Source: Ignavibacteria bacterium (GTDB lineage: Bacteria; Bacteroidota; Ignavibacteria; Tepidaquicellales; OLB5). Taken from it: a stretch of 64,000 nucleotides of DNA. Both the position numbers and the translations under genes were made by a program. Below the pieces are notes generated by a model that saw nothing but the letters and a program-made list of their open reading frames with translations, searched no databases and was not told the origin of the DNA. How positions within the stretch are numbered: position 1 is the stretch's first letter; each line of letters opens with the position of its first letter. Of the stretch, positions 8,135-17,146 are shown one piece after another. Location of the stretch: contig JADZAP010000007.1 of assembly GCA_020852705.1 (NCBI GenBank), positions 1-64,000 of the forward strand, read 5' to 3'.

Positions 8135-8515
8135 TTGAGTAAATCTGTCATCAATAAAATTCTCACAATTCTTATATCGCTTGTATGGCTTGTAAACGGA
8201 CTTTTTGCAAAAGTTCTTGGTATTGTACCTCGCCATCAAGAAATTGCTGCAAAAATATTAGGAGATGATATTTCATTTATTGCAGTAAAAATTATTGGGG
8301 GGCTTGAAATTTGTATGTTTTTATGGATAATTTCAGGGAAATTTGCAAAACTTTGTGCTGTTACACAGATTGTAATTGTTATGACAATGAATGTTTTAGA
8401 GTTTTTAATTGCACCTAATCTGCTTCTTTTTGGCAGACTTAATATTGTAATTGCACTGATATTTGTTACTGTTATATATATAAATGAATTTATAATTAAG
8501 CCAAAATTACATTAA
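8135..8515 (+). CDS. DoxX-like integral membrane protein
   Basis: 126 residues with four predicted membrane helices (about 8-28, 48-68, 72-92, 98-120) and the DoxX-like signature of an arginine-containing loop after helix 1 (GIVPRHQEIAAKILG). The start is TTG (8135), only five bases after the regulator's stop. DoxX-like proteins have poorly defined redox or carrier roles. Being sandwiched between a WYL regulator and a DUF2071 gene suggests a shared task, not yet known. Confidence 0.75.
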   Translation: MSKSVINKILTILISLVWLVNGLFAKVLGIVPRHQEIAAKILGDDISFIAVKIIGGLEICMFLWIISGKFAKLCAVTQIVIVMTMNVLEFLIAPNLLLFGRLNIVIALIFVTVIYINEFIIKPKLH

Positions 8516-8527
8516 TAATACAGATAA

Positions 8528-9265
8528 ATGTTTTCGCTTAGAGATCATCCTTTTCCTGTTGAAACATATTTTGATAACTCCCTTGTAATTACATTTGCCG
8601 CACTCAAAGAAGAATTACTGAATTTTATACCATCATTTCTTACACTTGATACATATAAAAATAAATGGGCGTTTATTGCAGCAGCAATGGTTAAAACCAA
8701 AGGTCTTCGCCCAAAGGGATTTCCAAAAGCAATAGGAAATGATTTTATTCTAATAGGTTACAGAATATTTGTAAGATACCGCACTAATGCAGGTAAAAAC
8801 CTGAGAGGGTTGTATATTTTAGGTTCACAAACCAATAAGAAAAAAATGGAATTATTTGGAAATATATTTACACATTATAATTACACAACTACTGATATAG
8901 AATTTGGAATAAATGAAGGTATTATAAATGTATATTCTGAAAAATCAGGAATAGATGTTAAAGTAAAATGCGGCTTATCTGATGTAAAACTACCAAACGG
9001 ATCGCCGTTTGATAACTGGGTTGATGCAAGGAAATTTGCAGGTCCACTGCCGTTTACATTTACCGTAAATGAAAATAAAAAGGAAATATTGATTATTGAA
9101 GGAGTCCGCAGCAACTGGAATCCTGAACCTGTAGAAATAATAAAGCAAAAAATAAAGTTCATTGAATCTTTAAAAATAAATAGTTTACGACCTGCAAATG
9201 CTTTTATAGTAAAAAATATTCCATATTACTGGAAAAAAGGACGGAAGGAAAAATTATTAGTGTGA
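8528..9265 (+). CDS. DUF2071 (YqjF-like) family protein
   Basis: 245 residues, no signal or membrane segment. The pattern MFSLRDHPFPVETYFDNSLV, KNKWAFIAAAMVKTKGLRPKGFPK, FVRYRTNAGKNLRGLYILGS and FDNWVDARKFAGPLPFTF agrees with the DUF2071/YqjF family, a beta-rich fold related to acetoacetate decarboxylase-like barrels. Biochemical function is unknown. Its stop overlaps the GTG start of the next gene by four bases (GTGA), indicating coupled translation. Confidence 0.7.
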   Translation: MFSLRDHPFPVETYFDNSLVITFAALKEELLNFIPSFLTLDTYKNKWAFIAAAMVKTKGLRPKGFPKAIGNDFILIGYRIFVRYRTNAGKNLRGLYILGSQTNKKKMELFGNIFTHYNYTTTDIEFGINEGIINVYSEKSGIDVKVKCGLSDVKLPNGSPFDNWVDARKFAGPLPFTFTVNENKKEILIIEGVRSNWNPEPVEIIKQKIKFIESLKINSLRPANAFIVKNIPYYWKKGRKEKLLV

Positions 9266-10008
9266 CCAGAAAGCCATTTTCAGGTGTTTTTAATATCATT
9301 AGATTCAACTGGCACTTTTACGCTGCTGCTATTGTGTTAATTTTAGCGGGAATTATACTATTCGGGTTTTTGCCTCATCCTTTTAATTATTTAATATTTG
9401 CATTATCATTGCTTGCAGGATGTATAATATTTATCAGTATATTTGTTTCATGGTATATTTATGATCATTCAAATTTATATACTTTAAAATGGATAGATGA
9501 ACTTACTCTTCCAATAGCGGCAAGAATTGCAAATATAAACGCCGGTTTTGATGAAACAAGTGCTTTATTAAAATATAAATATCCTGATTCATTGCTTGAT
9601 GTTTTTGATTTCTATGACCCGGTTAAACATACTGAAATTTCAATTGAACGGGCAAGAAAAGCTTATCCTGAATATACGGGTACAAAACAAATCAATACAT
9701 CAAATACAAAACTTGCTGAAAAAGCATACGATATTATTTTTTTAATATTGGCAGTTCACGAAATTAGGAATAACAATGAAAGAACAGATTTTTTTAAGCA
9801 GCTTGCACTTGCTTTAAATCCCAAAGGCAGAATTATTGTTGTTGAGCATCAAAGGGATTTTATAAACTTCATAGCATTTAATATTGGGTACCTGCATTTT
9901 TTCTCACCGGCAGAATGGATACATAATTTTGAAAATTCAGGTTTAAGAGTTAATGAAATTAAAAAATTAACACCTTTTTTGAAAATTTACAATTTATCAG
10001 TTAAATAA
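9262..10008 (+). CDS. Membrane-anchored SAM-dependent methyltransferase-like protein
   Basis: Residues 1-75 hold two membrane helices (about 18-36 and 43-66). The rest resembles a class I methyltransferase: ARIANINAGFDETSALL in place of the usual glycine loop, DVFDFYDP as the acidic strand, YDIIFLILAVHEIR, and LNPKGRIIVVEH as the strand-5/helix motif. The glycine-rich motif I is poorly conserved, so SAM binding is uncertain. The start is GTG within the stop of the preceding gene. The neighbours suggest modification of a lipid or membrane-embedded substrate. Confidence 0.7.
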   Translation: MTRKPFSGVFNIIRFNWHFYAAAIVLILAGIILFGFLPHPFNYLIFALSLLAGCIIFISIFVSWYIYDHSNLYTLKWIDELTLPIAARIANINAGFDETSALLKYKYPDSLLDVFDFYDPVKHTEISIERARKAYPEYTGTKQINTSNTKLAEKAYDIIFLILAVHEIRNNNERTDFFKQLALALNPKGRIIVVEHQRDFINFIAFNIGYLHFFSPAEWIHNFENSGLRVNEIKKLTPFLKIYNLSVK

Positions 10009-10009
10009 A

Positions 10010-10426
10010 TTGCAGTTATATATTAAAATTTCGGGAATAATACTCATTTTGCTTGCAATAATTCACATTATTTTTCCAAAAAGATTCAACTGGAAAAATG
10101 AACTTATTCACCTAAGTCTTATGAACAGGCAATTAATGGTAGTTCATACATTCTTTATAGCTCTAATTGTTTTTATGATGGGAATATTGAATTTGTTTTA
10201 TTCAGATGAGCTTGTAAATAACCAGTTTGGCAGAGTTATTTCACTAGGATTGGGAATATTCTGGCTGATTAGACTTGTATTCCAGTTCTTTGTGTACTCC
10301 AAAGAACTGTGGAAAGGGAAACGATTTGAAACCAATATGCATATAATATTTTCAATTACATGGATCTATTTAACAACAGTGTATATATTGACATATTTTG
10401 AATTTAATGATTTACCAACTCCATGA
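10010..10426 (+). CDS. Uncharacterised four-helix membrane protein
   Basis: 138 residues with four hydrophobic segments (about 6-22, 42-62, 78-96, 110-130). The start is TTG (10010), one base after the preceding stop, so it is the last gene of the WYL-led operon. The last 23 bases overlap the 3' end of the convergent methyltransferase gene at 10404-10988. No family is recognised. The charged loop PKRFNWKNELIHLSLMNRQL between helices 1 and 2 is its most distinctive part. Confidence 0.7.
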   Translation: MQLYIKISGIILILLAIIHIIFPKRFNWKNELIHLSLMNRQLMVVHTFFIALIVFMMGILNLFYSDELVNNQFGRVISLGLGIFWLIRLVFQFFVYSKELWKGKRFETNMHIIFSITWIYLTTVYILTYFEFNDLPTP

Positions 10427-10988
10427 ATATTTCTCTGCCCGCCCTTGGTGTAATTGAATTTTCTGCGATTTCAAATTTCTTTACTTCAAACTTATCATTA
10501 TAAAAATACTTCCTGAACCCCTCAAAAGTATCAATAAACGGGGGTCCTTCGGCAGCAGGTTCGGAATCAAAAATCAACAATCCGGCAAGTACACCTCCCG
10601 GTATCAATAGTTCGTGCATTTTATTAATGTAACTGTTTCTCATTTCAGGATCTATTGCTATAAAAAAAGTCTGCTCAATAATAAGGTCATATTTTCCTGT
10701 ATGTTCAAAAAAATTTTTATTAAGTAAATTTCCTTTAGGAAATTCCGGAACCCGCAAAGCAAGATTCTTCAGTGGTTTTAAAGTAATATCCAGAACAAAT
10801 ACATTTTTAAAACCATGTTTATATAAATATTCGGCTTCATAGGCGTTACCGGCACCGGGTATTAATATTTTAATATTCTTATCAGGCAGTTTATCAATAT
10901 AAGCAGCAATCGGGGGTGCAGCGCATCCTAAATCCCATCCGGTCTGATTATTTTCCCATCTGTTTTGCCAAAAATCTTTATTACTCAT
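10404..10988 (-). CDS. TPMT-like SAM-dependent methyltransferase
   Basis: 194 residues resembling the thiopurine S-methyltransferase family: the N-terminal FWQNRWENNQTGWDLG lid, the SAM loop ILIPGAGNAYEAEYLYKHG (about 41-59), VFVLDITLKPL as the acidic strand, YDLIIEQTFFIAIDPEMR as the catalytic-site strand, and LLIPGGVLAGLLIF. Bacterial members methylate thiols, selenium or tellurium compounds; the substrate cannot be read from sequence. It is a single gene on the minus strand that overlaps the 3' end of 10010-10426 convergently and has a normal composition. Confidence 0.8.
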   Translation of the reverse strand: MSNKDFWQNRWENNQTGWDLGCAAPPIAAYIDKLPDKNIKILIPGAGNAYEAEYLYKHGFKNVFVLDITLKPLKNLALRVPEFPKGNLLNKNFFEHTGKYDLIIEQTFFIAIDPEMRNSYINKMHELLIPGGVLAGLLIFDSEPAAEGPPFIDTFEGFRKYFYNDKFEVKKFEIAENSITPRAGREIFMELVNH

Positions 10989-11130
10989 AGTATTATAGTT
11001 AAATTGTTTTGTTTAAAATTTTAAAACTTATTAAAAAATAGTAAGTAAAAGCTTGTTAAATTAGTAAAAATTTTATTTTACTTATTATTGGATTACAAAT
11101 TTATATTTAATTTAATTAATTTGCATTCCA

Positions 11131-12885
11131 TTGCAAAACGCACAGAAAATATTAACCCTATCAGGAAAATCGATACATGATACTGTTTTCACAGTTTTTG
11201 ATGTTGAAACAACCGGCTTAAGTGCAGAGCGCTGCCGAATGACTGAAATTGGAATTGTAAAGCTGCGGGGCGGAGAAATTATTGATGAATTTGAAACACT
11301 TATAAATCCAGGTGAATTCATTCCTCCGGGCATTACACAGCTAACAGGTATAACAAATGAAATGGTTTATGGAAAGCCAAAGTTTGGTGAGTTAGCACAG
11401 AATGTTCTTGGATTTATATTTTCGGATGATTTACCTGTTGTGCTTGGCGGACATAACGTAAGGTTTGATTACAGTTTCCTTAATTCATCTCTTCAACGTG
11501 AAGGGTATAATAAGATTTCAGTACCTGCTTTGTGTACCGCAAGACTTGCCCGCAGACTGAATAAAAAGCTGCCATCCAAATCATTAGATTCACTGAAAAG
11601 ATATTTTGGGATTTACTCCCGCCGTAAACACCGTGCAATGGATGATGCCAAAGCTGCCGCCCATATTCTTTCTCACTTTATTGAAATGCTTGTAAACGAG
11701 TATGAATATGAAACGATTGATGATATTTTAAGCTTTCAGTACCGGAAAATTTATGATGATACAAAAACCAGTACAAGATTTAAAAATATTAAGATAGATC
11801 TTAAATCTGTTCCAAAGTCACCCGGTATATATTATATGTATAACAGAAAGGGTGAAATAATATATATAGGTAAGGCAAAAAATCTTAAAGAGCGTCTTGG
11901 TTCGTACTTTTATCATAACACCTCTCACTCAAGCAAAGTTAGAAAACTTATAAGGTATGTATATAAGGTAGAGTGGGAAACAACAGGTTCAGAGCTTTCT
12001 GCACTATTGGCTGAAAGCCGTATGATAAAAACTCATAAACCCAGATTTAATTCTGCAATTAAATCTTACCGTAAATTTCCCTTCATCAAGATAGATATTC
12101 AGCGGTCATATCCAAGAATTCAGAAGGTGTATGAAATAATTCCCGATGGGGCAAAATATTACGGACCTTTTGCAAGCAGTTTTACTGTAAATACACTAAT
12201 TGAAAAAATTAATAAACTTTATAAGCTTCGTAAATGTGATGATATTAATCTGAAACCTTCAAAGAAACACAGCACTTGCATGTATTATGAAATTGGACAA
12301 TGCGGTGCACCGTGCAATTATACGATTAGCCAAAATGAATACCGAAAGGAAGTAAATCAGGTAGATAAATTCCTGATTTCTGACACAAATGAAGGTGCTT
12401 TAAAATACCTTGAGAGCGAAATGAATAATGCAGCAGAAGAAATGAATTTTGAAAATGCATCATATTTAAGGGATAATATTACTGACTTAAAAAAAGTGAT
12501 GTTAAATATTGAGCTTACAAACTCAATAGTTGAACTGCAGAACTACATAATCAAATGCCGCAATGAATCAGATGAAAATGTATATGAAATATTTCTTATG
12601 GTGAACGGCAAAACTGCTAAAACTTTTTTAATGAACAGCGAAATTAAAAATGATACTCAAACAATGGAAAATATTAAAGAAGAAATTAACTGCCTGTATT
12701 TTTCAGGTACTTTGTTCAGAGATTATGTTTTTAGTAAGGCGTATCACAAATTTAAGATTGATGAAATTGATACATTAAAAATAATTTCAAACTGGGTTTA
12801 CCGGAATTATAAACCCTCAAGAATAATGAAAATGACAGTCAAAACAAAGTTAGAAGATGTAATGAAGTTTTTGATAAAAAAGTGA
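11131..12885 (+). CDS. DnaQ-type exonuclease fused to UvrC-like GIY-YIG nuclease
   Basis: A 584-residue fusion. Residues 18-195 form a DEDDh 3'-5' exonuclease of the DNA polymerase III epsilon type with all motifs: FDVETT (D24, E26), HNVRFD (about 108-113) and HRAMDDA (about 168-174). Residues 228-320 are a GIY-YIG nuclease (SPGIYYMYNRKGEIIYIGKA), followed by the UvrC-like CMYYEIGQCGAPC cysteine cluster (about 386-398) and a UVR-like helical hairpin (about 424-452). It lacks the UvrC RNase H and HhH parts, so it resembles E. coli Cho with an added proofreading-type nuclease. The start is TTG (11131). It stands alone, and uvrC itself is at 1-699. Confidence 0.9.
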   Translation: MQNAQKILTLSGKSIHDTVFTVFDVETTGLSAERCRMTEIGIVKLRGGEIIDEFETLINPGEFIPPGITQLTGITNEMVYGKPKFGELAQNVLGFIFSDDLPVVLGGHNVRFDYSFLNSSLQREGYNKISVPALCTARLARRLNKKLPSKSLDSLKRYFGIYSRRKHRAMDDAKAAAHILSHFIEMLVNEYEYETIDDILSFQYRKIYDDTKTSTRFKNIKIDLKSVPKSPGIYYMYNRKGEIIYIGKAKNLKERLGSYFYHNTSHSSKVRKLIRYVYKVEWETTGSELSALLAESRMIKTHKPRFNSAIKSYRKFPFIKIDIQRSYPRIQKVYEIIPDGAKYYGPFASSFTVNTLIEKINKLYKLRKCDDINLKPSKKHSTCMYYEIGQCGAPCNYTISQNEYRKEVNQVDKFLISDTNEGALKYLESEMNNAAEEMNFENASYLRDNITDLKKVMLNIELTNSIVELQNYIIKCRNESDENVYEIFLMVNGKTAKTFLMNSEIKNDTQTMENIKEEINCLYFSGTLFRDYVFSKAYHKFKIDEIDTLKIISNWVYRNYKPSRIMKMTVKTKLEDVMKFLIKK

Positions 12886-13011
12886 TAATTATTAACTAAA
12901 CTACCAAATTTTAGGTTAGATTTAATCTGAAAAATTCATTATTTATGTACTCAGTTTTAACGTAAATGCCGGTTTTTTTAGCTAAAAAGCTTTATTTTTC
13001 TTTGAAATACC

Positions 13012-13098
13012 GCCCGGATGGCGGAACTGGTAGACGCGCAGGACTTAAAATCCTGTTGGGATAATATCTCAGTGCCGGTTCGATTCCGGCTCCGGGCA
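13012..13098 (+). tRNA. tRNA-Leu (anticodon UAA)
   Basis: An 87-base class II tRNA. The acceptor stem GCCCGGA (13012-13018) pairs with TCCGGGC (13091-13097). The anticodon loop reads CTTAAAA with anticodon TAA, flanked by AGGA/TCCT-type arms. There is a long variable arm typical of leucine tRNA and a TPsiC arm with GGTTCGATTCC. The 3' CCA is not encoded (discriminator A, then CA AA). Confidence 0.96.
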
Positions 13099-13188
13099 CA
13101 AAGTTTTGTTTGATTGTTTTATTTGTAAATTAACTACAATATTTTATTTTTATAAAGAAATAAAATAATTTTTTTCTCGACTGCTTAT

Positions 13189-13704
13189 ATGAAATGGAAC
13201 GCTGAAAATATCTTTATAATGCTGTTTGCAATCATGGCACTTGGTTCTGCCATAATGATGGTTACAAGAGGTAATCCTGTTACAAGTGCATTATATCTTA
13301 TTGTTAATTTCTTTTCCATTTCCGGATTATTCCTTATGCTGCGCTCACAGTTTATTGCAATTATTCAGGTTATTGTTTATGCCGGTGCTATTATGGTACT
13401 TTTTCTTTTTGTAATTATGTTGCTTAATTTAAGCACTGAAAAGTTTACGGAAAACCTGACATATAAAAAGATCTCAGCTGTAATTCTTGGTTTGCTTTTC
13501 TTCTCATCACTTGGCATTACTGCTTTCTTTGCTTTTTTTGGAAAATATAAAACACTTAACCAAAACGCAGAAGTTATGGGAACAATTCAATCAGTAGGCA
13601 AAGAGCTTTATACCACATATTCATTTCCTTTTGAACTTGTTTCATTTATTTTGATAGCAGCTATTGTTGGAGCAATAGTTCTTGCACAGAAAAAATTAGA
13701 TTGA
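13189..13704 (+). CDS. nuoJ: NADH-quinone oxidoreductase subunit J (orphan NuoJ)
   Basis: A membrane subunit of respiratory complex I (ND6 homologue). The 171 residues contain five membrane helices, including the conserved helix-3 segment QVIVYAGAIMVLFLFVIMLL (about 64-83) that couples quinone chemistry to proton pumping. The last helix is FELVSFILIAAIVGAIVLA. No other nuo gene is adjacent: a tRNA lies upstream and trpS downstream. The rest of complex I must therefore be encoded elsewhere, or this is a second, separate J subunit. Confidence 0.9.
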   Translation: MKWNAENIFIMLFAIMALGSAIMMVTRGNPVTSALYLIVNFFSISGLFLMLRSQFIAIIQVIVYAGAIMVLFLFVIMLLNLSTEKFTENLTYKKISAVILGLLFFSSLGITAFFAFFGKYKTLNQNAEVMGTIQSVGKELYTTYSFPFELVSFILIAAIVGAIVLAQKKLD

Positions 13705-13749
13705 AATGCCGGCATTCTTTAAAACATTAACAATTAATATCTACCGTTA

Positions 13750-14742
13750 ATGTCAACCTCACATCATAATAAGACAAAAAGAATTCTTTCAGGAGTTAAA
13801 CCTACAGGTAAAGCACATATAGGTAATTACCTTGGGGCAATGCGTAATCATGTAAATATGCAGCAAGACCATGAAAATTTTATTTTTATTGCTGACCTGC
13901 ATTCATTAACAACTGTTAAAAATAAAGCTGAACTGCAGGGACTAATTATTGACCTTGCATTAGATTACCTTGCACTTGGTCTTGATCCCAAAAAGGCAGT
14001 CTTTTTCAGGCAAAGTGATATACCTGAACATACCGAGCTTACCTGGATTTTAAACTGTCTTACACCTATGCCAATGCTTGAAAATGCCCATGCCTATAAA
14101 GATGCAGCAGCAAAAGGAAATAAAGAAATTAATGCCGGAACATTTACATATCCTGTTTTAATGGCGGTTGATATACTTATTTATAAACCGGATATTGTAC
14201 CGGTTGGAAAAGACCAGAAACAGCATGTAGAAATAGCACGAGATTTAGCTGGAAAGTTTAACCGCACTTTTGGAGAAGTTTTTAAACTGCCAGAACCATA
14301 CATCCCCAAGGAAGCTGCTGTTGTAATTGGCACGGATGGTCAAAAAATGAGCAAAAGCTACGGTAATACCATAGAAATATTTGCATCTGACAAAGAATTA
14401 AAAAAGCAGGTAATGGGTATTATTACCGACTCAACTCCAATTGAAGCACCAAAAGCTCCCGATACTATTTACCAGCTGTACTCATACTTTGCAAATGAAC
14501 AAGAAAAAGCAGATCTTCTTGAAAAGTACCAAGCAGGCGGTATGGGATATGGTGATGCAAAGAAACAACTTCTTGAAAAGATCACAGAAACATTTAAACC
14601 GTATCGCCAAGAGCGTGAGAAACTTAAAAATGACCTTAAATACGTAATGGATGTATTAAAAACCGGTGCTGAAAAAGCAAGAGAAACAGCTTCTGCTACC
14701 AAAGCAGAAGTTTGGGATAAAACCGGACTATCTATTTCATAA
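13750..14742 (+). CDS. trpS: Tryptophanyl-tRNA synthetase
   Basis: A class I aminoacyl-tRNA synthetase that charges tRNA-Trp. The N-terminal ILSGVKPTGKAHIGNYLGAM contains the HIGH-type motif (HIGN) and the tryptophan/ATP site. KMSKSYGN (about 199-206) is the KMSKS loop. DLHSLTT and the PVGKDQKQHVE segment are also typical. The length of 330 is normal for bacterial TrpRS, and residues 265-330 form the charged helical anticodon-binding end. The ATG at 13750 follows nuoJ by 45 bases and may be cotranscribed with it. Confidence 0.96.
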   Translation: MSTSHHNKTKRILSGVKPTGKAHIGNYLGAMRNHVNMQQDHENFIFIADLHSLTTVKNKAELQGLIIDLALDYLALGLDPKKAVFFRQSDIPEHTELTWILNCLTPMPMLENAHAYKDAAAKGNKEINAGTFTYPVLMAVDILIYKPDIVPVGKDQKQHVEIARDLAGKFNRTFGEVFKLPEPYIPKEAAVVIGTDGQKMSKSYGNTIEIFASDKELKKQVMGIITDSTPIEAPKAPDTIYQLYSYFANEQEKADLLEKYQAGGMGYGDAKKQLLEKITETFKPYRQEREKLKNDLKYVMDVLKTGAEKARETASATKAEVWDKTGLSIS

Positions 14743-14774
14743 TACTTCTGCTGTAATAAAGCTGTATAAATACA

Positions 14775-15281
14775 ATGATAATTTTTCTTTCCGGCTCAAT
14801 TAATTCCGGTAAAACCACAATAGCAAACCTGCTTAAAAAAGAAATCCCCTCAACAGCTCATATTGAAGTGGATAATATCAATGATATTTATGATTGGTTA
14901 GAGCTTAAGGAGGCAATTCCATTGAACCTTAAAAACACATTATGCATTACAATGAATCTTATTGAAGAAAACATGAATGTAATAATTACTTATCCATTAA
15001 GTAAAAATGAATATGAATTCTTTAACCGTAATCTGCCGCTAGATGTGCAGAGGTTTTTTTTTACTTTAAATCCTGCAATTAAAACTGCATTATCAAATCG
15101 CGGCAGCAGAGAGCTGACCAAGCAGGAAAAAGAAAGAATTAAATATCATTATTCAACAGGTGTTAATAACCCGGGATTTGGAATAACACTTGATACAACT
15201 ATGCACACACCCCATGATACAATTAACGAAATTTTATATTACATAGAGCAGCGTGAAATAAGATATAAAATGGAAGATTAA
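14775..15281 (+). CDS. P-loop kinase-like protein
   Basis: 168 residues with a Walker A motif GSINSGKTT at residues 7-15 near the N-terminus and an acidic strand HIEVDNIN that suits a kinase of the shikimate/adenylate kinase type. A possible lid segment SNRGSRELTKQEKERIKYHY with paired arginines follows. The substrate is unknown. It lies 32 bases after trpS and may be in the same transcript. Unrecognised chloramphenicol phosphotransferase-like or zeta-toxin-like roles cannot be excluded, but no antitoxin partner is present. Confidence 0.7.
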   Translation: MIIFLSGSINSGKTTIANLLKKEIPSTAHIEVDNINDIYDWLELKEAIPLNLKNTLCITMNLIEENMNVIITYPLSKNEYEFFNRNLPLDVQRFFFTLNPAIKTALSNRGSRELTKQEKERIKYHYSTGVNNPGFGITLDTTMHTPHDTINEILYYIEQREIRYKMED

Positions 15282-15398
15282 GAATTTTAAAATATCTGTT
15301 ATAATTTTTAATACAATTCTATTGCATAAAATTTGCAAAGCTGTTTCAATTGAATAACATTAATATTACATGTAATTTACAATAAAATTATATAAATA

Positions 15399-16235
15399 AT
15401 GGGACTAGAGCAGGATATAGAAAAATATTTTTCCACAGCTGAGCTTAAACCTTCTGAAAAGAATAAAGCAATTTCAGCTTTTAAAGAAATGGTTAAGCTT
15501 TTGAATAATGGAGAAGTAAGAAGTGCTGAGAAAACAAACGGTAAGTGGAAAGCTAATTCCTGGGTTAAAAAGGGTATCCTGCTTGGTTTTAAGCTGGGTA
15601 AAAATAAGGATATGTCAATTGACAGGCAGCTTTTCTTTTTTGATAAAGATACATTACCTGTTAAGTCAATGAAAGTTAATGATGGTGTTCGTATTGTCCC
15701 GGGAGGTTCATCAATCAGAAGCGGAGCATATATAGGCAAAGGTGTTATATGTATGCCGCCAATGTATATCAATATAGGTGCTTATATTGATGATAACTCA
15801 TTGATTGATTCACATGCACTTGTTGGCTCATGTGCTCAGCTTGGCAAAAAGATACATTTATCTGCAGCTGCACAAATTGGAGGGGTACTTGAACCAATAA
15901 ATTCAGTTCCTGTTATTATTGAAGATGAGGTAATGATTGGCGGAAACAGCGGTATATATGAAGGTACAATTGTTCAAAAAAGAGCAGTGATTGGAGCAGG
16001 ATGTATAATTACCGGTTCAACTCCAGTTTACGATACTGTAAAGGGAAAAATATACAGGAAATCAAAAGAAGAACCGCTTGTAATTCCGGAAGGAGCCGTT
16101 GTTGTAGCAGGTTCAAGAGCTCTTCAAAATGAATATGGCTTAGAAAAAAATTTATCAGTATATACTCCGGTAATTATTAAATACCGCGATGAAAAGACTG
16201 ATGCTGCTACTGCACTTGAAGAAAGTCTTAGGTAA
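15399..16235 (+). CDS. dapD: 2,3,4,5-tetrahydropyridine-2,6-dicarboxylate N-succinyltransferase
   Basis: DapD succinylates tetrahydrodipicolinate in the succinylase branch of lysine and meso-diaminopimelate synthesis, so it also feeds peptidoglycan. The N-terminal helical domain (1-95, with [13 protein letters not shown]) is followed by a left-handed beta-helix of hexapeptide repeats (about 100-235; [63 protein letters not shown]). The length of 278 is normal. It is followed nine bases later by a phosphoesterase gene. Confidence 0.95.
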   Translation: MGLEQDIEKYFSTAELKPSEKNKAISAFKEMVKLLNNGEVRSAEKTNGKWKANSWVKKGILLGFKLGKNKDMSIDRQLFFFDKDTLPVKSMKVNDGVRIVPGGSSIRSGAYIGKGVICMPPMYINIGAYIDDNSLIDSHALVGSCAQLGKKIHLSAAAQIGGVLEPINSVPVIIEDEVMIGGNSGIYEGTIVQKRAVIGAGCIITGSTPVYDTVKGKIYRKSKEEPLVIPEGAVVVAGSRALQNEYGLEKNLSVYTPVIIKYRDEKTDAATALEESLR

Positions 16236-16244
16236 ATATTTAAA

Positions 16245-16964
16245 ATGAAAGTTGCTGTTATATCAGATTTGCATGCTAACCTTGAAGCCACTGAGGCATG
16301 TTTTAAAGAAATTGAAAAAATTTCAGTTGATAAAGTAATCTGTCTTGGTGATTTGGTTGATTATTGTGCCCAGCCAAACGAAGTTAGTATATTGATAAAA
16401 CAAAAATGTGATACAGTTATACTTGGTAATCATGATGAGGCACAATTCAATTATTTACTTTCTGAAGGATTTAGTGAACAGGCAAAAATATCATCTTATC
16501 ATACCAGAAAAATTATTAAACCCGAGCATATTGAATATTTAAAAACTCTTCCCCGGATATATACTATTAATGAACTTATGTTTGTTCACTCATCACCTTT
16601 TGAACCTCATAACTATAATTATGTTTTGGATGAAGACGATGCTTTATTTAACTTTGATTATTTCTCTCAAAAAGTATGTTTTATTGGACACTCCCACATA
16701 CCTGTAATATTTAAAAAATCAGGAGAAAATATTTCAATAATAAATGATGGCAAGTTGGATATTAACAGCCGTTATATTATTAATGTTGGAAGTGTAGGTC
16801 AGCCAAGGGACCGGGATCCAAGATTATCATTCGGGATATTTGATACAGCTGATTTTACATACAAAAATATTCGCGTAAGCTATGATGTAAAATCTGCAAG
16901 CAATAAAATTCTAAAAGAAGGGTTGCCCGATTTTTTAGCATTAAGAATTCTTGAAGGCAGATGA
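16245..16964 (+). CDS. YfcE/MJ0936-like metallophosphoesterase
   Basis: A calcineurin-like phosphoesterase with the full metal-binding set: DLHAN (residues 8-12), GDLVDY (about 35-40), GNHDEA (about 64-69), and C-terminal GHSHIP plus NVGSVGQPRD. The two-metal site hydrolyses phosphomonoesters or diesters. The 239 residues fit the subfamily that also contains bis(5'-nucleosyl)-tetraphosphatase-like members; the real substrate is open. It is close behind dapD (nine bases), so probably cotranscribed, without an obvious functional link. Confidence 0.85.
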   Translation: MKVAVISDLHANLEATEACFKEIEKISVDKVICLGDLVDYCAQPNEVSILIKQKCDTVILGNHDEAQFNYLLSEGFSEQAKISSYHTRKIIKPEHIEYLKTLPRIYTINELMFVHSSPFEPHNYNYVLDEDDALFNFDYFSQKVCFIGHSHIPVIFKKSGENISIINDGKLDINSRYIINVGSVGQPRDRDPRLSFGIFDTADFTYKNIRVSYDVKSASNKILKEGLPDFLALRILEGR

Positions 16965-17146
16965 TTCTGATGTTTCTAAGGAGCAGAATTTATCTTTAAA
17001 AAGATAATATAATTAAAATTAATGATTTTTATCTTATTGCATATTGATTAGTATTATTTGGTACAATAGATTTACTAATTAAATTTGTATTAAAAAAATT
17101 GAGATTTCTATAAAATATTGAATTTTTTGAAATTATAATTTTAAAT

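Noticed and set aside
7269-10426. WYL-regulated defence island
   Set aside because: WYL proteins often control phage defence genes, but no nuclease, ATPase or other defence effector is in this operon.
12960-12985. TTTAGCTAAAAAGCTTTATTTT as a terminator after the DnaQ/GIY-YIG gene
   Set aside because: The possible stem is only four to five base pairs of A/T-rich sequence and is not convincing.
14775-15281. Zeta-type toxin kinase
   Set aside because: A Walker A motif alone is not enough; no antitoxin gene lies next to it and the zeta-specific residues are not recognisable.
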